A DNA stretch of 64,000 nt from Herbaspirillum sp. LeCh32-8. Its GTDB lineage: Bacteria > Pseudomonadota > Gammaproteobacteria > Burkholderiales > Burkholderiaceae_D. The translations under genes and the position numbers were made by a program. A model generated the notes under the pieces. It made no database searches. It had not been told where the DNA came from and was given only the letters and a program-made list of their open reading frames with translations. Positions 28,526 to 38,071 of the stretch are shown here, one piece after another (position 1 is the first letter of the stretch; each line of letters begins with the position of its first letter). The stretch covers positions 154,321 through 218,320 of the forward strand of contig NZ_JAGIPZ010000009.1 in the NCBI RefSeq assembly GCF_017814915.1, in the 5' to 3' direction.

Positions 28526-29779
28526 TTAACGGTCGATTTCACCGAACACGATGTCTTGCGTACCGATGATGGTGACCGCATCGGCAATCATGTGGCCCTT
28601 GGCCATTTCGTTGAGCGCTTGCAGGTGAGCAAAGCCCGGGGCGCGGATCTTCAGGCGGTAAGGCTTGTTGGCGCCATCCGAGACCAGGTAGATGCCGAAC
28701 TCGCCCTTCGGGTGCTCGACCGCGGCATACGCTTCGCCTGGCGGCACGCGGAAGCCTTCAGTGAACAGCTTGAAGTGGTGAATCAGGTCTTCCATGTTCG
28801 ACTTCATGTCGGTGCGCTTCGGCGGAGCAACCTTGTGGTTGTCGGTAATCACCGGACCCGGGTTGTTGCGCAGCCATTCCACGCACTGCTTGATGATGCG
28901 GTTGGACTGACGCATTTCGGCCACGCGAACCAGGTAGCGGTCGTAGCAGTCGCCGTTCTTGCCGACGGGGATATCGAAGTCCAGCAGGTCGTACACTTCG
29001 TACGGTTGCTTCTTGCGCAAGTCCCAGGCAATACCGGAGCCGCGCAGCATCGGGCCCGAGAAGCCCATCTGCAGAGCACGTTCCGGCGACACCACGCCGA
29101 CGCCGACCAGACGCTGCTTCCAGATACGGTTGTCGGTCAGCAGTGTTTCGTATTCGTCGACATAGGTCGGGAAACGGTTGGTGAAGTCTTCGATGAAGTC
29201 CAGCAGCGAGCCCTGACGGTTTTCGTTGAGCTGGCGGATGGCCTTTTCGTTACGGACGATCGATGCCTTGTATTGCGGCATGCTGTCCGGCAGGTCGCGA
29301 TACACGCCGCCCGGACGATAGTAGGCCGCGTGCATACGGGCGCCGGACACGGCTTCGTAGCAGTCGAACAGGTCTTCACGCTCACGGAAGGCGTACAGCA
29401 GCACGCCCATCGCGCCCACGTCCAGCGCGTGTGCGCCGATCCACATCAGGTGGTTCAGCAGGCGGGTGATTTCGTCGAACATCACGCGGATGTACTGCGC
29501 GCGCAGCGGCACTTCCAGGCCCAGCAGACGCTCGATGGCCAGCACGTAACCGTGCTCGTTACTCATCATCGAGACGTAATCCAGGCGATCCATGTAAGGC
29601 ACGGACTGCAGGAAGGTCTTTTGCTCCGCCAGCTTCTCGGTACCGCGATGCAGCAGGCCGATGTGCGGGTCGGCACGCTGGATGACTTCACCGTCCAGCT
29701 CGAGCACCAGACGCAGCACGCCGTGCGCCGCCGGGTGCTGGGGACCGAAGTTCAGCGTGTAATTCTTGATCTCTGCCAT
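28526..29779 (-). CDS. nuoD: NADH-quinone oxidoreductase subunit D
   Basis: This 417-residue 49-kDa-type subunit forms the quinone-binding site with NuoB and NuoH. The N-terminal [16 protein letters not shown] motif includes the quinone-contacting His, and the C-terminus ends in the typical [10 protein letters not shown]. It is separate from nuoC, unlike the nuoCD fusion of E. coli. Start overlaps the nuoC stop by one base (TAATG). Confidence 0.97.
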   Translation of the reverse strand: MAEIKNYTLNFGPQHPAAHGVLRLVLELDGEVIQRADPHIGLLHRGTEKLAEQKTFLQSVPYMDRLDYVSMMSNEHGYVLAIERLLGLEVPLRAQYIRVMFDEITRLLNHLMWIGAHALDVGAMGVLLYAFREREDLFDCYEAVSGARMHAAYYRPGGVYRDLPDSMPQYKASIVRNEKAIRQLNENRQGSLLDFIEDFTNRFPTYVDEYETLLTDNRIWKQRLVGVGVVSPERALQMGFSGPMLRGSGIAWDLRKKQPYEVYDLLDFDIPVGKNGDCYDRYLVRVAEMRQSNRIIKQCVEWLRNNPGPVITDNHKVAPPKRTDMKSNMEDLIHHFKLFTEGFRVPPGEAYAAVEHPKGEFGIYLVSDGANKPYRLKIRAPGFAHLQALNEMAKGHMIADAVTIIGTQDIVFGEIDR

Positions 29780-30375
29780 TATTTGATCCCGTAGTTTTCT
29801 TCACGAATGATGCGCGGCGTGATTTCGCGCGGATCGATCGTTACGGGTTGATAGATGACGCGCTTCTGCTCGGCGTCGTAACGCATTTCCACGTAGCCCG
29901 ACACCGGGAAGTCCTTGCGGAACGGGTGACCGATGAAACCGTAGTCGGTCAGAATTCGGCGCAGGTCGGGGTGTCCGTCGAACAGGATGCCGTAGAAGTC
30001 GAAGGCTTCGCGCTCGTACCAGCCGGCCGAGTTCCAGATGTTGTCGACCGAGGCCACGATGGGCAGGTCGTCGTCGGCCGCGAACACGCGCACACGCACG
30101 CGCCAGTTGTGGGTCAACGACATCAGGTGCGAGACGACCGCGAAACGCGGGCCATCCCAGGCGCCGTCGCCGTAGGTCGAGTAGTCCACGCCGGCCAAGT
30201 CGATCAGCTGCTCGAACTTGGTGTCGGCGTGATCGCGCAACACGCGCATCGCGGAGAGATAATCGGCGGCCTTGACCACCACGGTGACTTCACCGAGGGC
30301 CACCGTCAGATTCTGAAGATACCCCCCAAGCGAGTTACGCAGGGCTGCTTCGAGAGTTTCCAATTTTGTTGTCAT
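29779..30375 (-). CDS. nuoC: NADH-quinone oxidoreductase subunit C
   Basis: A 198-residue 30-kDa-type structural subunit of the peripheral arm of complex I. The signature [20 protein letters not shown] is near residue 121. It follows nuoB by 9 bases and overlaps nuoD by one base. Confidence 0.96.
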   Translation of the reverse strand: MTTKLETLEAALRNSLGGYLQNLTVALGEVTVVVKAADYLSAMRVLRDHADTKFEQLIDLAGVDYSTYGDGAWDGPRFAVVSHLMSLTHNWRVRVRVFAADDDLPIVASVDNIWNSAGWYEREAFDFYGILFDGHPDLRRILTDYGFIGHPFRKDFPVSGYVEMRYDAEQKRVIYQPVTIDPREITPRIIREENYGIK

Positions 30376-30384
30376 ACTGCCCTC

Positions 30385-30861
30385 TTAGCGCGCGATGGTG
30401 TTGGTGCGCTTGATCTTGTTCTGCAGCTGGATCACGCCGTACAACAGCGCTTCCGCAGTCGGCGGACAGCCCGGGACGTAGACGTCGACCGGAACGATGC
30501 GGTCGCAACCGCGCACCACCGAATACGAATAGTGATAGTAGCCGCCGCCATTGGCGCACGAGCCCATCGAGATCACCCAGCGCGGCTCCGGCATCTGGTC
30601 ATAGACCTTGCGCAGCGCCGGCGCCATCTTGTTGCACAGCGTGCCGGCCACGATCATCAGGTCGGACTGGCGCGGCGACGGACGAAACACGGCGCCGAAG
30701 CGGTCGAGGTCGTAACGCGAAGCGCCAACGTGCATCATCTCAACCGCGCAGCAGGCCAGACCGAAGGTCATGGGCCACAGGGATCCGGTACGGGTCCAGT
30801 TGATTACTTTATCCAGCGAGGTGGTGACGAACCCCTCATTCAATACGCCTTCAATAGACAT
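30385..30861 (-). CDS. nuoB: NADH-quinone oxidoreductase subunit B
   Basis: This 158-residue subunit holds the terminal 4Fe-4S cluster N2 that reduces quinone. The tandem cysteines of [12 protein letters not shown] are at about residues 35-46, with the other ligands in the [12 protein letters not shown] and [10 protein letters not shown] segments. It starts 3 bases after nuoA. Confidence 0.97.
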   Translation of the reverse strand: MSIEGVLNEGFVTTSLDKVINWTRTGSLWPMTFGLACCAVEMMHVGASRYDLDRFGAVFRPSPRQSDLMIVAGTLCNKMAPALRKVYDQMPEPRWVISMGSCANGGGYYHYSYSVVRGCDRIVPVDVYVPGCPPTAEALLYGVIQLQNKIKRTNTIAR

Positions 30862-30864
30862 GGC

Positions 30865-31224
30865 TCACTCCCAATCCAGGGCACCCTTTTTCCAGATGTA
30901 CCAAAATCCGACAACAAATTCAGCGATGAAGACCATCATCGTGACGAAACCTTGCCAACCCAGTTCGCGCATCGACACGCCCCACGGGAAGAAGAACGCA
31001 GTTTCCAGATCGAACAAGATGAACAGAATCGCGATCAGGTAATAGCGCACGTCGAACTTCATGCGCGCGTCTTCAAACGCTTCGAAACCGCATTCGTAGG
31101 GAGATGTTTTTTGCGCGTCCGGCTTATGGGGACCAAGCAGACGCCCCAAGAGCTGGGGAGCAACGCCGACACCGATGCCGACGAGGATAAACATAAGAAC
31201 TGGGAAGTAATTTTCGAGGTTCAC
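30865..31224 (-). CDS. nuoA: NADH-quinone oxidoreductase subunit A
   Basis: The 119-residue, three-helix membrane subunit begins the 14-gene nuo operon. Its loop ([21 protein letters not shown]) is the conserved part that contacts the quinone site. The start is GTG at 31224 (MNLENYFP) with no strong ribosome-binding site, so an alternative start cannot be excluded. The gene lies about 70 bases after the tRNA-Leu terminator hairpin; the nuo promoter should be in that gap or upstream of the tRNA. Confidence 0.95.
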   Translation of the reverse strand: MNLENYFPVLMFILVGIGVGVAPQLLGRLLGPHKPDAQKTSPYECGFEAFEDARMKFDVRYYLIAILFILFDLETAFFFPWGVSMRELGWQGFVTMMVFIAEFVVGFWYIWKKGALDWE

Positions 31225-31293
31225 GATTGGCCGCTTGTACGTTGGTTTAATCGATGGGAATGATTCTCAATATCAATCAGAAACTTCCTCGAC

Positions 31294-31332
31294 AAAAAGC
31301 CAGCTCAGGCGCATGGCCTTTGCTGGCTTTTT
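31294..31332 (-). terminator. Terminator after tRNA-Leu, before nuoA
   Basis: An 11-bp stem (31294-31304 with 31322-31332) with both arms ending in AAAAA/TTTTT lies 14 bases past the tRNA 3' end. It probably separates the tpiA-secG-tRNA transcript from nuo, possibly incompletely. Confidence 0.75.
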
Positions 31333-31345
31333 CATTTCATTTCTA

Positions 31346-31430
31346 TGGTGCCGACGACGAGACTCGAACTCGTACAGCTTTCGCCACTACCCCCTCAAGA
31401 TAGCGTGTCTACCAATTTCACCACGTCGGC
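31346..31430 (-). tRNA. leuU: tRNA-Leu, anticodon GAG
   Basis: The minus strand folds into a complete class II tRNA of 85 bases. The acceptor stem pairs GCCGACG with CGTCGGC, followed by A and an encoded CCA (31346-31348). The anticodon loop TTGAGGG between stem CTATC and GGTAG gives anticodon GAG, reading CUC and CUU. A long variable arm follows, as required for leucine. In E. coli a tRNA-Leu(GAG) gene also follows secG. Confidence 0.96.
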
Positions 31431-31539
31431 CTGAGACTGTTATTGTACCTTCATTTGTTACTCTTGTTCAATGCACAATCAGTCGAAAACAGAGATTCTT
31501 CTATGCTTATTCGTGCATTGTTTCAGAATCTGAAAAAGT

Positions 31540-31908
31540 TTATTTCGGAATCTGATTCGACTGGTCAGCCGGCTTTGGTGCATCCGCGGGAGCGGCAGGC
31601 GCAGCTTGTTGAGCAGGAGCCGCGGCCGGCGCCTGCAGGTTGTCCATCACGCCACCGCTTTGGGCCGCGTGGTGATTGCCGATGAAGGCCAGACCCAAGG
31701 TCGCCACGAAGAAGATCGCGGCTGCTACGGCGGTCGACTTCGACAGGAAGTTCGACGAACCGGTGGCGCCGAACAAGCTACCCGAAGCACCGGACCCGAA
31801 GGCCGCACCCATGTCGGCGCCCTTGCCGTGCTGCAGCAGCACCAGACCGATAATCGCCAGCGCAGCCAGCACCTGAACCACAACCACCACCAAAGACAAA
31901 GTATTCAT
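31540..31908 (-). CDS. secG: Protein translocase subunit SecG
   Basis: This 122-residue protein has two membrane helices (about 3-23 and 55-77) separated by the conserved SecG loop LLQHGKGADMGAAFGSG. It is an auxiliary subunit of the SecYEG export channel. The C-terminal third is a low-complexity Ala/Pro/Gln tail (AAAPAQQAAPAAPADAP), longer than in E. coli. The gene is 79 bases after tpiA and 109 before the tRNA, an arrangement common in proteobacteria. Confidence 0.95.
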   Translation of the reverse strand: MNTLSLVVVVVQVLAALAIIGLVLLQHGKGADMGAAFGSGASGSLFGATGSSNFLSKSTAVAAAIFFVATLGLAFIGNHHAAQSGGVMDNLQAPAAAPAQQAAPAAPADAPKPADQSNQIPK

Positions 31909-31987
31909 TTAAACAAGTTCCACTCTTGATGTTTCAACTGCCCGCCGCCGCAGTATCCAGCTTCCGGCTGACAAACTCTTTACAAAT

Positions 31988-32737
31988 TCAGGCCGCAGCC
32001 TTGATGATCGCCAGGAAATCCGCCGCCTTCAATGCGGCGCCGCCGATCAGACCGCCATCAATGTCAGCCATGGCCAACAGTTGCTCGGCATTGTCCGGCT
32101 TCATGCTGCCGCCGTACAGGACGCGCACCTTGGCGGCCGCCTCCGCGCTCTTGGCCGCCAGACGCGCGCGCAGCATGGCGTGCACTTCCTGCGCCATTTC
32201 CGGCGTAGCAGTCTTGCCGGTACCGATGGCCCAGACCGGCTCGTAGGCCACCACAATGCGCGCGGCATCGTCGGCGCCCAGCGCTTCCAGCACTACGTCC
32301 AGCTGACCGCCTACCACTGCATTGGTCTTGCCCGACTCGCGCTGCTCCAGCGTTTCACCCACGCAAACCACCGGCACCAGGCCGGCATTCAGCGCGACCA
32401 CGGTTTTAGCCGCGACGGCCGCATCGGTTTCGCCGTGGTAAGCACGACGCTCCGAGTGGCCGATGATGACGTATTGCACACCAAACTCCTGCAGCATCGC
32501 AGCAGACACCTCGCCGGTGTAGGCGCCCGAGGCGTGCGCCGACAGATCCTGCGCGCCCAGCGCCACAGCCGAGCCGGCTACTGCGCCCTGCACCTGCGCC
32601 AGATACGGCGCCGGCACACACACTGCAACGTCGCAGGCCTGCGCAGGCAAGCCGTCCTTGATACCGGCAACCAGGGCCGAGTTGGCAGCCAGGCTGCCGT
32701 TCATTTTCCAGTTACCGGCTACGAGTTTGCGACGCAT
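31988..32737 (-). CDS. tpiA: Triosephosphate isomerase
   Basis: The 249-residue TIM-barrel enzyme interconverts dihydroxyacetone phosphate and glyceraldehyde 3-phosphate. Catalytic elements are intact: the N-terminal AGNWKMNG lysine (about residue 11), HSERR with the electrophilic His (about 95) and the [11 protein letters not shown] loop with the catalytic Glu (about 167). Standard length. The ATG at 32737 has no clear ribosome-binding site. Confidence 0.97.
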   Translation of the reverse strand: MRRKLVAGNWKMNGSLAANSALVAGIKDGLPAQACDVAVCVPAPYLAQVQGAVAGSAVALGAQDLSAHASGAYTGEVSAAMLQEFGVQYVIIGHSERRAYHGETDAAVAAKTVVALNAGLVPVVCVGETLEQRESGKTNAVVGGQLDVVLEALGADDAARIVVAYEPVWAIGTGKTATPEMAQEVHAMLRARLAAKSAEAAAKVRVLYGGSMKPDNAEQLLAMADIDGGLIGGAALKAADFLAIIKAAA

Positions 32738-32872
32738 AGGCTAAGTGTTGAGGAGATTGGTCCGAGATTTGGATAACCTCGCATTGTAGCCGGTTGGTGC
32801 AAAGACGGTCAAACCGCGAATGCGGTGCAACACCACATCTCCGCCCCGCTCACCGCCTGCGCCGCCCGTTCA

Positions 32873-33850
32873 TCACAGCTGCAGCATGATCTTGCCGATG
32901 TGGGCGCTGCTTTCCATCATGGCGTGAGCCTGCGCGGCCTGCTCCAGCGGGAAGGTGTGGTGAATTACCGGGCGGATCTTGCCAGCCTCGATCAGGGGCC
33001 AGACCCGCTCGCGCAGGCTGGCGGCGATCGCCGCCTTGAAGGCGACCGGACGCGGGCGCAGGGTCGAGCCGGTGATGGTCAGGCGGCGACGCATGACCTG
33101 GCCCATGTCGAGCTGGCCCTTGCTGCCGCCCAGCTGGGCGATGAACACCAGACGGCCGTCGTCCGCCAGCGCCTTGATCTCGCGCGGCAAGTAGTCGCCG
33201 CCGACCATGTCCAGGATGACGTCGACGCCGCGGCCGCCGGTCAACTCCTTGACCACCGCCTCGAAATCCTCGGTCTTGTAATTGATCGCGCGCTCGGCGC
33301 CCAGCTCCTCACAGGCGCGGCACTTTTCGGCGCTGCCGGCAGTGGCGAACACGCGATGGCCCAGCGCCCGCGCGATCTGGATCGCGGTGACGCCGATGCC
33401 CGAGGAACCGCCCTGCACCAGCAGCGTCTCGCCGGCGGCCAGCGCGCCGCGATCGAACACATTGCTCCAGACCGTGAAGTAGTTTTCCGGCAGCGCCGCG
33501 GCCTGCAGCGCCGACAAGCCCTTGGGCACGGGCAGGCACTGCGCCAGCGGCGCTGCGCAATATTCGGCGTAGCCGCCGCCCTGCACCAGCGCGCAAACCA
33601 GGTCGCCCTTCTTGAATGCGCTGCCGGCCAGGTCGCCGTCGACGATCTCGCCGGCCACTTCCAGGCCGGGCAGATCGGACGCCCCCGGCGGCACCGGATA
33701 GTTGCCGGTGCGCTGGAACACGTCGGGGCGATTCACGCCCGCCGCATGCACCTTGATCAGCACTTCGCCCTGCTTGAGCTGCGGCAGCGGCCGCTCGCAC
33801 GGCTGCAGCACGTCGGGGCCGCCATATTCCTTAATTTCTATCGCTCGCAT
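32873..33850 (-). CDS. NAD(P)H quinone oxidoreductase, medium-chain (PIG3/QOR) family
   Basis: This 325-residue zinc-free MDR enzyme has the N-terminal MRAIEIKEYGGPDVL typical of quinone reductases and the Rossmann motif VQGGSSGIGVTAIQIA near residue 146. The structural and catalytic Zn ligands of alcohol dehydrogenases are absent. It probably reduces a quinone or enone with NADPH in the cytoplasm. It is on the same strand as tpiA and 135 bases upstream of it. The physiological substrate is unknown. Confidence 0.9.
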   Translation of the reverse strand: MRAIEIKEYGGPDVLQPCERPLPQLKQGEVLIKVHAAGVNRPDVFQRTGNYPVPPGASDLPGLEVAGEIVDGDLAGSAFKKGDLVCALVQGGGYAEYCAAPLAQCLPVPKGLSALQAAALPENYFTVWSNVFDRGALAAGETLLVQGGSSGIGVTAIQIARALGHRVFATAGSAEKCRACEELGAERAINYKTEDFEAVVKELTGGRGVDVILDMVGGDYLPREIKALADDGRLVFIAQLGGSKGQLDMGQVMRRRLTITGSTLRPRPVAFKAAIAASLRERVWPLIEAGKIRPVIHHTFPLEQAAQAHAMMESSAHIGKIMLQL

Positions 33851-33887
33851 GTCCTATCCTTTTCAGTATGGTCGCGCACGCGCACGC

Positions 33888-34439
33888 TTACAGCGAAGCT
33901 GCGGCGCGCGCGGCCGTGTCGTACAGCCCGGAGGCATTGCGCAAGAGCTGCGCCGCCTCGCCGATGGCGTGGTTGGGGATGCCGCTCTCGACCTGCACCT
34001 CGATCAGGCAGCGCTCGCGCACCTCGCGGTACTTCATGCACAGCTCTTGGCCGGCGGCGGTGGTCGAAAACAGCAGTTCCTTGCCGGCCTTTTCGCTCTG
34101 GACGTAACCGGCCTTAGCCAGCTTCTTCAATGCGTAGGTGACCACATGGGTGTCCTCGACGTTCAACACGAAACAGATGTCTGCCAGCTTTTTCTTGCGA
34201 TCGCGGTGGTTGACGTGATGCAGCAGCGACACCTCGATGGCCGTCATGTCCTTGGCGCCGGCCGCCGCCATGCAGCGCACCATCCAACGGTTGAAGGCGT
34301 GACTGGCCATGATCAGCGCGTATTCCAGCTCCGACAGCTCGGCGCTGCGCTCGGAAACCAGATGCTGGGAAGACACGATCTTGGTGGCCTTGTTTTGCTC
34401 CGCAGCAAGCTGGACGGGCGTTTGCGTCTCGTTGTTCAT
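33888..34439 (-). CDS. Winged-helix MarR-like transcriptional regulator, likely of the pxp island
   Basis: The 183-residue protein has a winged-helix DNA-binding domain at about residues 60-140 (ADICFVLNVEDTHVVTYALKKLAKAGYV), resembling MarR-type helix-turn-helix proteins. The ATG at 34439 is chosen over one 12 codons upstream because the extension is basic and overlaps the intergenic promoter. It is divergent from pxpB across 190 bases that contain a 13-bp palindrome, which suggests that it controls the 5-oxoproline genes. Ligand unknown; 5-oxoproline is a reasonable guess. Confidence 0.82.
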   Translation of the reverse strand: MNNETQTPVQLAAEQNKATKIVSSQHLVSERSAELSELEYALIMASHAFNRWMVRCMAAAGAKDMTAIEVSLLHHVNHRDRKKKLADICFVLNVEDTHVVTYALKKLAKAGYVQSEKAGKELLFSTTAAGQELCMKYREVRERCLIEVQVESGIPNHAIGEAAQLLRNASGLYDTAARAAASL

Positions 34440-34491
34440 GAAGTATCCCGGCGAATGGGGTCTAAATCGCAACACTATATCTCAAAGGCAA

Positions 34492-34504
34492 ATAAATAAT
34501 TTAT
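34492..34504. promoter_or_regulatory. Palindrome between the MarR-like gene and pxpB
   Basis: ATAAATAATTTAT is a perfect 6-1-6 inverted repeat in an AT-rich stretch of the divergent promoter region. It is a candidate binding site of the adjacent regulator. Confidence 0.4.
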
Positions 34505-34511
34505 CGACATA

Positions 34512-34540
34512 TTGTTTATATTTTCTATGGAATGTAATAT
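34512..34540 (+). promoter_or_regulatory. Possible promoter of the pxp operon
   Basis: TTGTTT (34512-34517) and TAATAT (34535-34540) are 17 bases apart. Both match the sigma-70 consensus only partly. The palindrome lies 8 bases upstream. Confidence 0.35.
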
Positions 34541-34629
34541 CCGCAAAAAAAGCAGGGCATTGCAAGAAGCGTCTTTCAATCCGTACCGGCGAACTCGCCG
34601 GCGAGCTCTTAACAAACACGCGAGACACC

Positions 34630-35301
34630 ATGCAGGGACCTCAGATTCATCCACTGGGCGACAGCGCGCTGCTATGCAGCCTTCCCGCGCCGGCCACGCT
34701 TACGCAGCAACAACGCATCTGGGCCCTGGCCAAGCAGGCCGACGGCTGGGATGAAGTTGCCGAAGTCGTGCCCGGCATGAACAACCTCACCCTGATCGCC
34801 AGGCGCCCCGTGCTCGACCTGGAGCCGCTGGCGCAGCGCATCATGCAGCTCTGGCCCACGCTGGACGCCACGCACACCGAGGGCCGCATCGTCGAGATCC
34901 CGGTGGTCTACGGCGGCGCCGGCGGCCCCGACCTCGATGCCGTGGCGCGCCATACCGGGCTCAGCACCGACGAGGTGATCCGCCGCCATAGCGCCGGCGA
35001 CTATGTGGTCTATTTCATCGGCTTCATGCCCGGCTTCGCCTACATGGGCGGACTCGCCCCCGAGCTTGCCACGCCGCGCCACACCACGCCGCGCATGTCG
35101 ATCCCCGCAGGTTCAGTGGGCATCGGCGGCGAACAGACCGGCATCTACCCGATGGCCTCTCCCGGCGGCTGGCAATTGCTCGGCCGCACCGCCCTCCCCC
35201 TGTTCGATCCCGCGCAAGAACCGCCGACGCTGTTGCGCCCGGGCGACCGCGTGCGCTTTGTGGTCGAACGTACAGAACGCGTGCAACAGGTGACCCCATG
35301 A
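34630..35301 (+). CDS. pxpB: 5-oxoprolinase subunit PxpB (KipI family)
   Basis: The 223-residue protein is the KipI-type subunit of the ATP-dependent 5-oxoprolinase PxpABC, which opens 5-oxo-L-proline (pyroglutamate) to glutamate. Typical elements are LGDSALL near the start, VVPGMNNLTL and the GFMPGFAYMGGL / TPRHTTPRMSIPAGSVGIGG block near residues 130-165, with catalytic-type His and Arg residues. The ATG at 34630 is chosen as it gives the family length; the frame is open upstream into the regulator gene. It overlaps pxpC by 4 bases. Confidence 0.94.
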   Translation: MQGPQIHPLGDSALLCSLPAPATLTQQQRIWALAKQADGWDEVAEVVPGMNNLTLIARRPVLDLEPLAQRIMQLWPTLDATHTEGRIVEIPVVYGGAGGPDLDAVARHTGLSTDEVIRRHSAGDYVVYFIGFMPGFAYMGGLAPELATPRHTTPRMSIPAGSVGIGGEQTGIYPMASPGGWQLLGRTALPLFDPAQEPPTLLRPGDRVRFVVERTERVQQVTP

Positions 35302-36332
35302 TTGAAATCATCCAACCCGGCATGCTGGCCTCGGTGCAGGATCTCGGTCGCCACGGGCATCGCCGCCTCGGCATCCACCCCGGCGGCGCGCTCAATACGC
35401 TGGCGCTGTCGTCGGCCAACCTGCTGGTCGGCAATCCGGCCGATGCGGCCGGCATCGAAATCACCATGGGCGTGTGCGAACTGCGCTTCAAGCGCGACAC
35501 CCGCATCGCCCTGGGCGGCGATGATATCGGTGCCACGCTCGACGGCAAGCCGATATCGGCTTGCTGGAGCATCCCGGTGCGCGCCGGCAGCACGCTCAAG
35601 CTGGCACTGGCCACACCCGACAGTCCCGAACAACCGCCACGCCACAGCATGCGTACCTACCTGGCGGTGGCCGGCGGTATCGACGTGCCGCCGGTGCTGG
35701 GTTCGCGCAGCACCGACCTCAAAGCCGGCTTCGGCGGCCACCAGGGACGGCCGCTGCGCCGGGGCGACAAACTGCCCATCGGCGACGCCGCGCATGCTCT
35801 CGGCGCCGTGCACGGCCCGGCCTTCGGCGTGCGATCGCCGCGCTGGAGCGGCCTGGCGTTGCGCGAAGACGAGAACAGCCATCACGTCACACTGCGCATC
35901 CTGCCCGGCCCCGAGTTCGAACAGTTCACCAGCGCCTCGATGGAAGCGCTGTGGTCGCATGCCTGGCGTGTCACCCCCAACAGCAATCGCATGGGCTATC
36001 GCCTGGAAGGCGCCGAACTGAAACGCAAGCACAACCGCGACATGCTGTCGCATGGCGTGGTGCCGGGGGTGATCCAGGTGCCGCCGTCGGGCCAGCCCAT
36101 CATCTTGATGGGCGACGCCCAGACCACCGGCGGCTATCCCAAGATCGGCGTGGTGATCGGCGCCGACCTGTGGAAGCTGGCGCAGGCGCCGCTGAACGCC
36201 ACGCTGCGGCTTGAGCCCTGCGATCCGCAGGTCGCGCTGGCCGCCGCCGAAGAACAGCAACGCTATCTGGACTCCATCCGCGACACGGTTGCAGCACTGG
36301 ACTGGTCGCGCGCGACGCTCTACCGAAAATAA
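35298..36332 (+). CDS. pxpC: 5-oxoprolinase subunit PxpC (KipA / biotin-dependent carboxyltransferase-like)
   Basis: This 344-residue protein is the KipA-type partner of PxpB; together they form the large catalytic module of 5-oxoprolinase. The N-terminal MIEIIQPGMLASVQDLGRHG and the later VPPSGQPIILMGDAQTTGGYPKIG are hallmarks of the family, often annotated as urea amidolyase- or carboxyltransferase-like. Its ATG overlaps the pxpB stop by 4 bases and pxpA follows 9 bases later. Confidence 0.95.
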   Translation: MIEIIQPGMLASVQDLGRHGHRRLGIHPGGALNTLALSSANLLVGNPADAAGIEITMGVCELRFKRDTRIALGGDDIGATLDGKPISACWSIPVRAGSTLKLALATPDSPEQPPRHSMRTYLAVAGGIDVPPVLGSRSTDLKAGFGGHQGRPLRRGDKLPIGDAAHALGAVHGPAFGVRSPRWSGLALREDENSHHVTLRILPGPEFEQFTSASMEALWSHAWRVTPNSNRMGYRLEGAELKRKHNRDMLSHGVVPGVIQVPPSGQPIILMGDAQTTGGYPKIGVVIGADLWKLAQAPLNATLRLEPCDPQVALAAAEEQQRYLDSIRDTVAALDWSRATLYRK

Positions 36333-36341
36333 GGACACGCC

Positions 36342-37082
36342 ATGCACATCGACCTCAACGCCGACCTCGGCGAAGGCTGCGACACCGACGAACAATTGCT
36401 GACCCTGGTCAGCTCCGCCAACATCGCCTGCGGCTGGCATGCCGGCGACGCCGCCACCATGCGCCGCAGCGTGCGCTGGGCGATCCAGAACCACGTCGCC
36501 ATCGGCGCCCACCCGAGCTTTCCCGACCGGGAAAACTTCGGCCGCAGCACCATGCATCTGCCGCCCGAAGAAATCGTCAGCGGCATGCTGTACCAGCTGG
36601 GCGCGCTGGACGCCATCGTGCGCGCCGAAGGCGGCCGCATGACCCACGTGAAGCCGCACGGCGCGCTGTACAACCAGGCAGCCAAGGATGCGGTGCTCGC
36701 CAACGCCATCTGCGCCGCCATCCGCACCTTCAATCCCGAGCTGAGCCTGTACGGCCTGGCCGGCAGCGAACTGATCGCCGCCGCGCGCCACGCCGACCTC
36801 AATGCGGTGGAAGAAGTGTTCGCCGACCGCGCCTACGAGGCCGACGGCACCCTGGTCTCGCGCACAAAGCCCGGCGCCATGATCGACAACGACGAGGACG
36901 CCATCGCGCAAACCCTGTCGCTGGTGAAGGACAAGGAAGTCAAAGCCATCGACGGCAGCATCGTCAGCGTCAACGCGCAGAGCGTTTGCCTGCACGGAGA
37001 TGGACCGCACGCGCTGGATTTCGCGCGCCAGATCCGTGCACGTCTGCACAGCGAAGGCATCGCAGTACGCGCGGTGGCATAA
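36342..37082 (+). CDS. pxpA: 5-oxoprolinase subunit PxpA (LamB/YcsF family)
   Basis: This 246-residue LamB/YcsF protein starts with the diagnostic [16 protein letters not shown] and contains [13 protein letters not shown] and [10 protein letters not shown]. In the characterised system PxpA works with PxpBC to hydrolyse 5-oxoproline at the expense of ATP. A 260-base gap follows before the DUF969 gene, large enough for a second promoter or an RNA element; I see no clear terminator in it. Confidence 0.95.
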   Translation: MHIDLNADLGEGCDTDEQLLTLVSSANIACGWHAGDAATMRRSVRWAIQNHVAIGAHPSFPDRENFGRSTMHLPPEEIVSGMLYQLGALDAIVRAEGGRMTHVKPHGALYNQAAKDAVLANAICAAIRTFNPELSLYGLAGSELIAAARHADLNAVEEVFADRAYEADGTLVSRTKPGAMIDNDEDAIAQTLSLVKDKEVKAIDGSIVSVNAQSVCLHGDGPHALDFARQIRARLHSEGIAVRAVA

Positions 37083-37342
37083 GCGCCGCGGCGGCCGAAG
37101 TGTCGCTCAGGCTGCAAACGATTTTGTCGTTCCGTTGGCGTCGTCGCAATACCGCAGTTCCCACGCAGTCCGCTATCAGTTTCAGCAAGTCGCAGTAAAA
37201 AATGAGGCCCGGAAGAGGTCACAGGCAGCGCCCTGCGCGCGCGCTTTTTTGAAGGTGCTGGACCACGCGCAAGACCGGCCTTCTGGCACGGCCCTTGCAA
37301 TCGCCATCACGTATTTCATCTTTCATCATTAGGGAGTTTTTC

Positions 37343-38071
37343 ATGGAGAGCACGACTCTGCTGCCGCTGATCGGGATACCGATCGTCGTCGCCGGCTTCG
37401 CGTTACGTTTCAACCCTCTGCTGGTCGTGACCGTCGCCGGCCTGTCGACCGGCCTGGCCGTCGGCATGGACTTCGGCACGCTGCTGGAAACCTTCGGCGA
37501 GAAGTTCGTCAACAGCCGCACGCTGGCGACCTTCCTGCTGATCCTGCCGATCATCGGCCTGTTGGAACACTATGGCCTCAAGGAGCGTGCGCAAGCATGG
37601 ATCTCCAGCATCGCCAGCGCCACCTCGGCGCGCATCCTGATGCTCTACTTCGTGGTGCGCGAAGCCACCGCCGCGCTGGGCCTGATCTACCTCGGCGGCC
37701 AGGCGCAGACCGTGCGCCCGCTGCTGGCGCCGATGGCTGAAGGCGCGGCCGTGAACGCCTACGGCGAAGACCTGCCGCAAGAGATCCGCGACAAGATCAA
37801 GGCGCACGCCGCCGCCTGCGACAACATCGCCGTGTTCTTCGGCGAGGACATCTTCATCGCCTTCGGCGCGGTGCTGTTGATGGACGCCTTCCTGAAGGAA
37901 AACGGCATCACCAACATCGAGCCGCTGCACATCGGCCTGTGGGCGATCCCCACCGCGATCTCCGCGCTGGTCATCCACATGTTCCGCCTGACCCGCCTCG
38001 ACGCCTCGATCCGCCGAGACGTCGAAGCATGGAAAGCCACCCAATCCGACTCTTCGAAGGTGCACGCATGA
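37343..38071 (+). CDS. DUF969 membrane protein, candidate 5-oxoproline transporter subunit
   Basis: The 242-residue protein has several hydrophobic helices, and its start MESTTLLPLIGIPIVVAG and the GLIYLGGQAQTVRPLLAPMAEGAA segment match DUF969. The ATG at 37343 has an AGGGAG ribosome-binding site. It overlaps the DUF979 gene by 4 bases. In Gram-positive bacteria the DUF969/DUF979 pair is usually next to pyrrolidone-carboxylate peptidase, an enzyme that releases 5-oxoproline; here the pair follows pxpBCA. Transport of 5-oxoproline is therefore a strong inference, not an established function. Confidence 0.87.
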   Translation: MESTTLLPLIGIPIVVAGFALRFNPLLVVTVAGLSTGLAVGMDFGTLLETFGEKFVNSRTLATFLLILPIIGLLEHYGLKERAQAWISSIASATSARILMLYFVVREATAALGLIYLGGQAQTVRPLLAPMAEGAAVNAYGEDLPQEIRDKIKAHAAACDNIAVFFGEDIFIAFGAVLLMDAFLKENGITNIEPLHIGLWAIPTAISALVIHMFRLTRLDASIRRDVEAWKATQSDSSKVHA

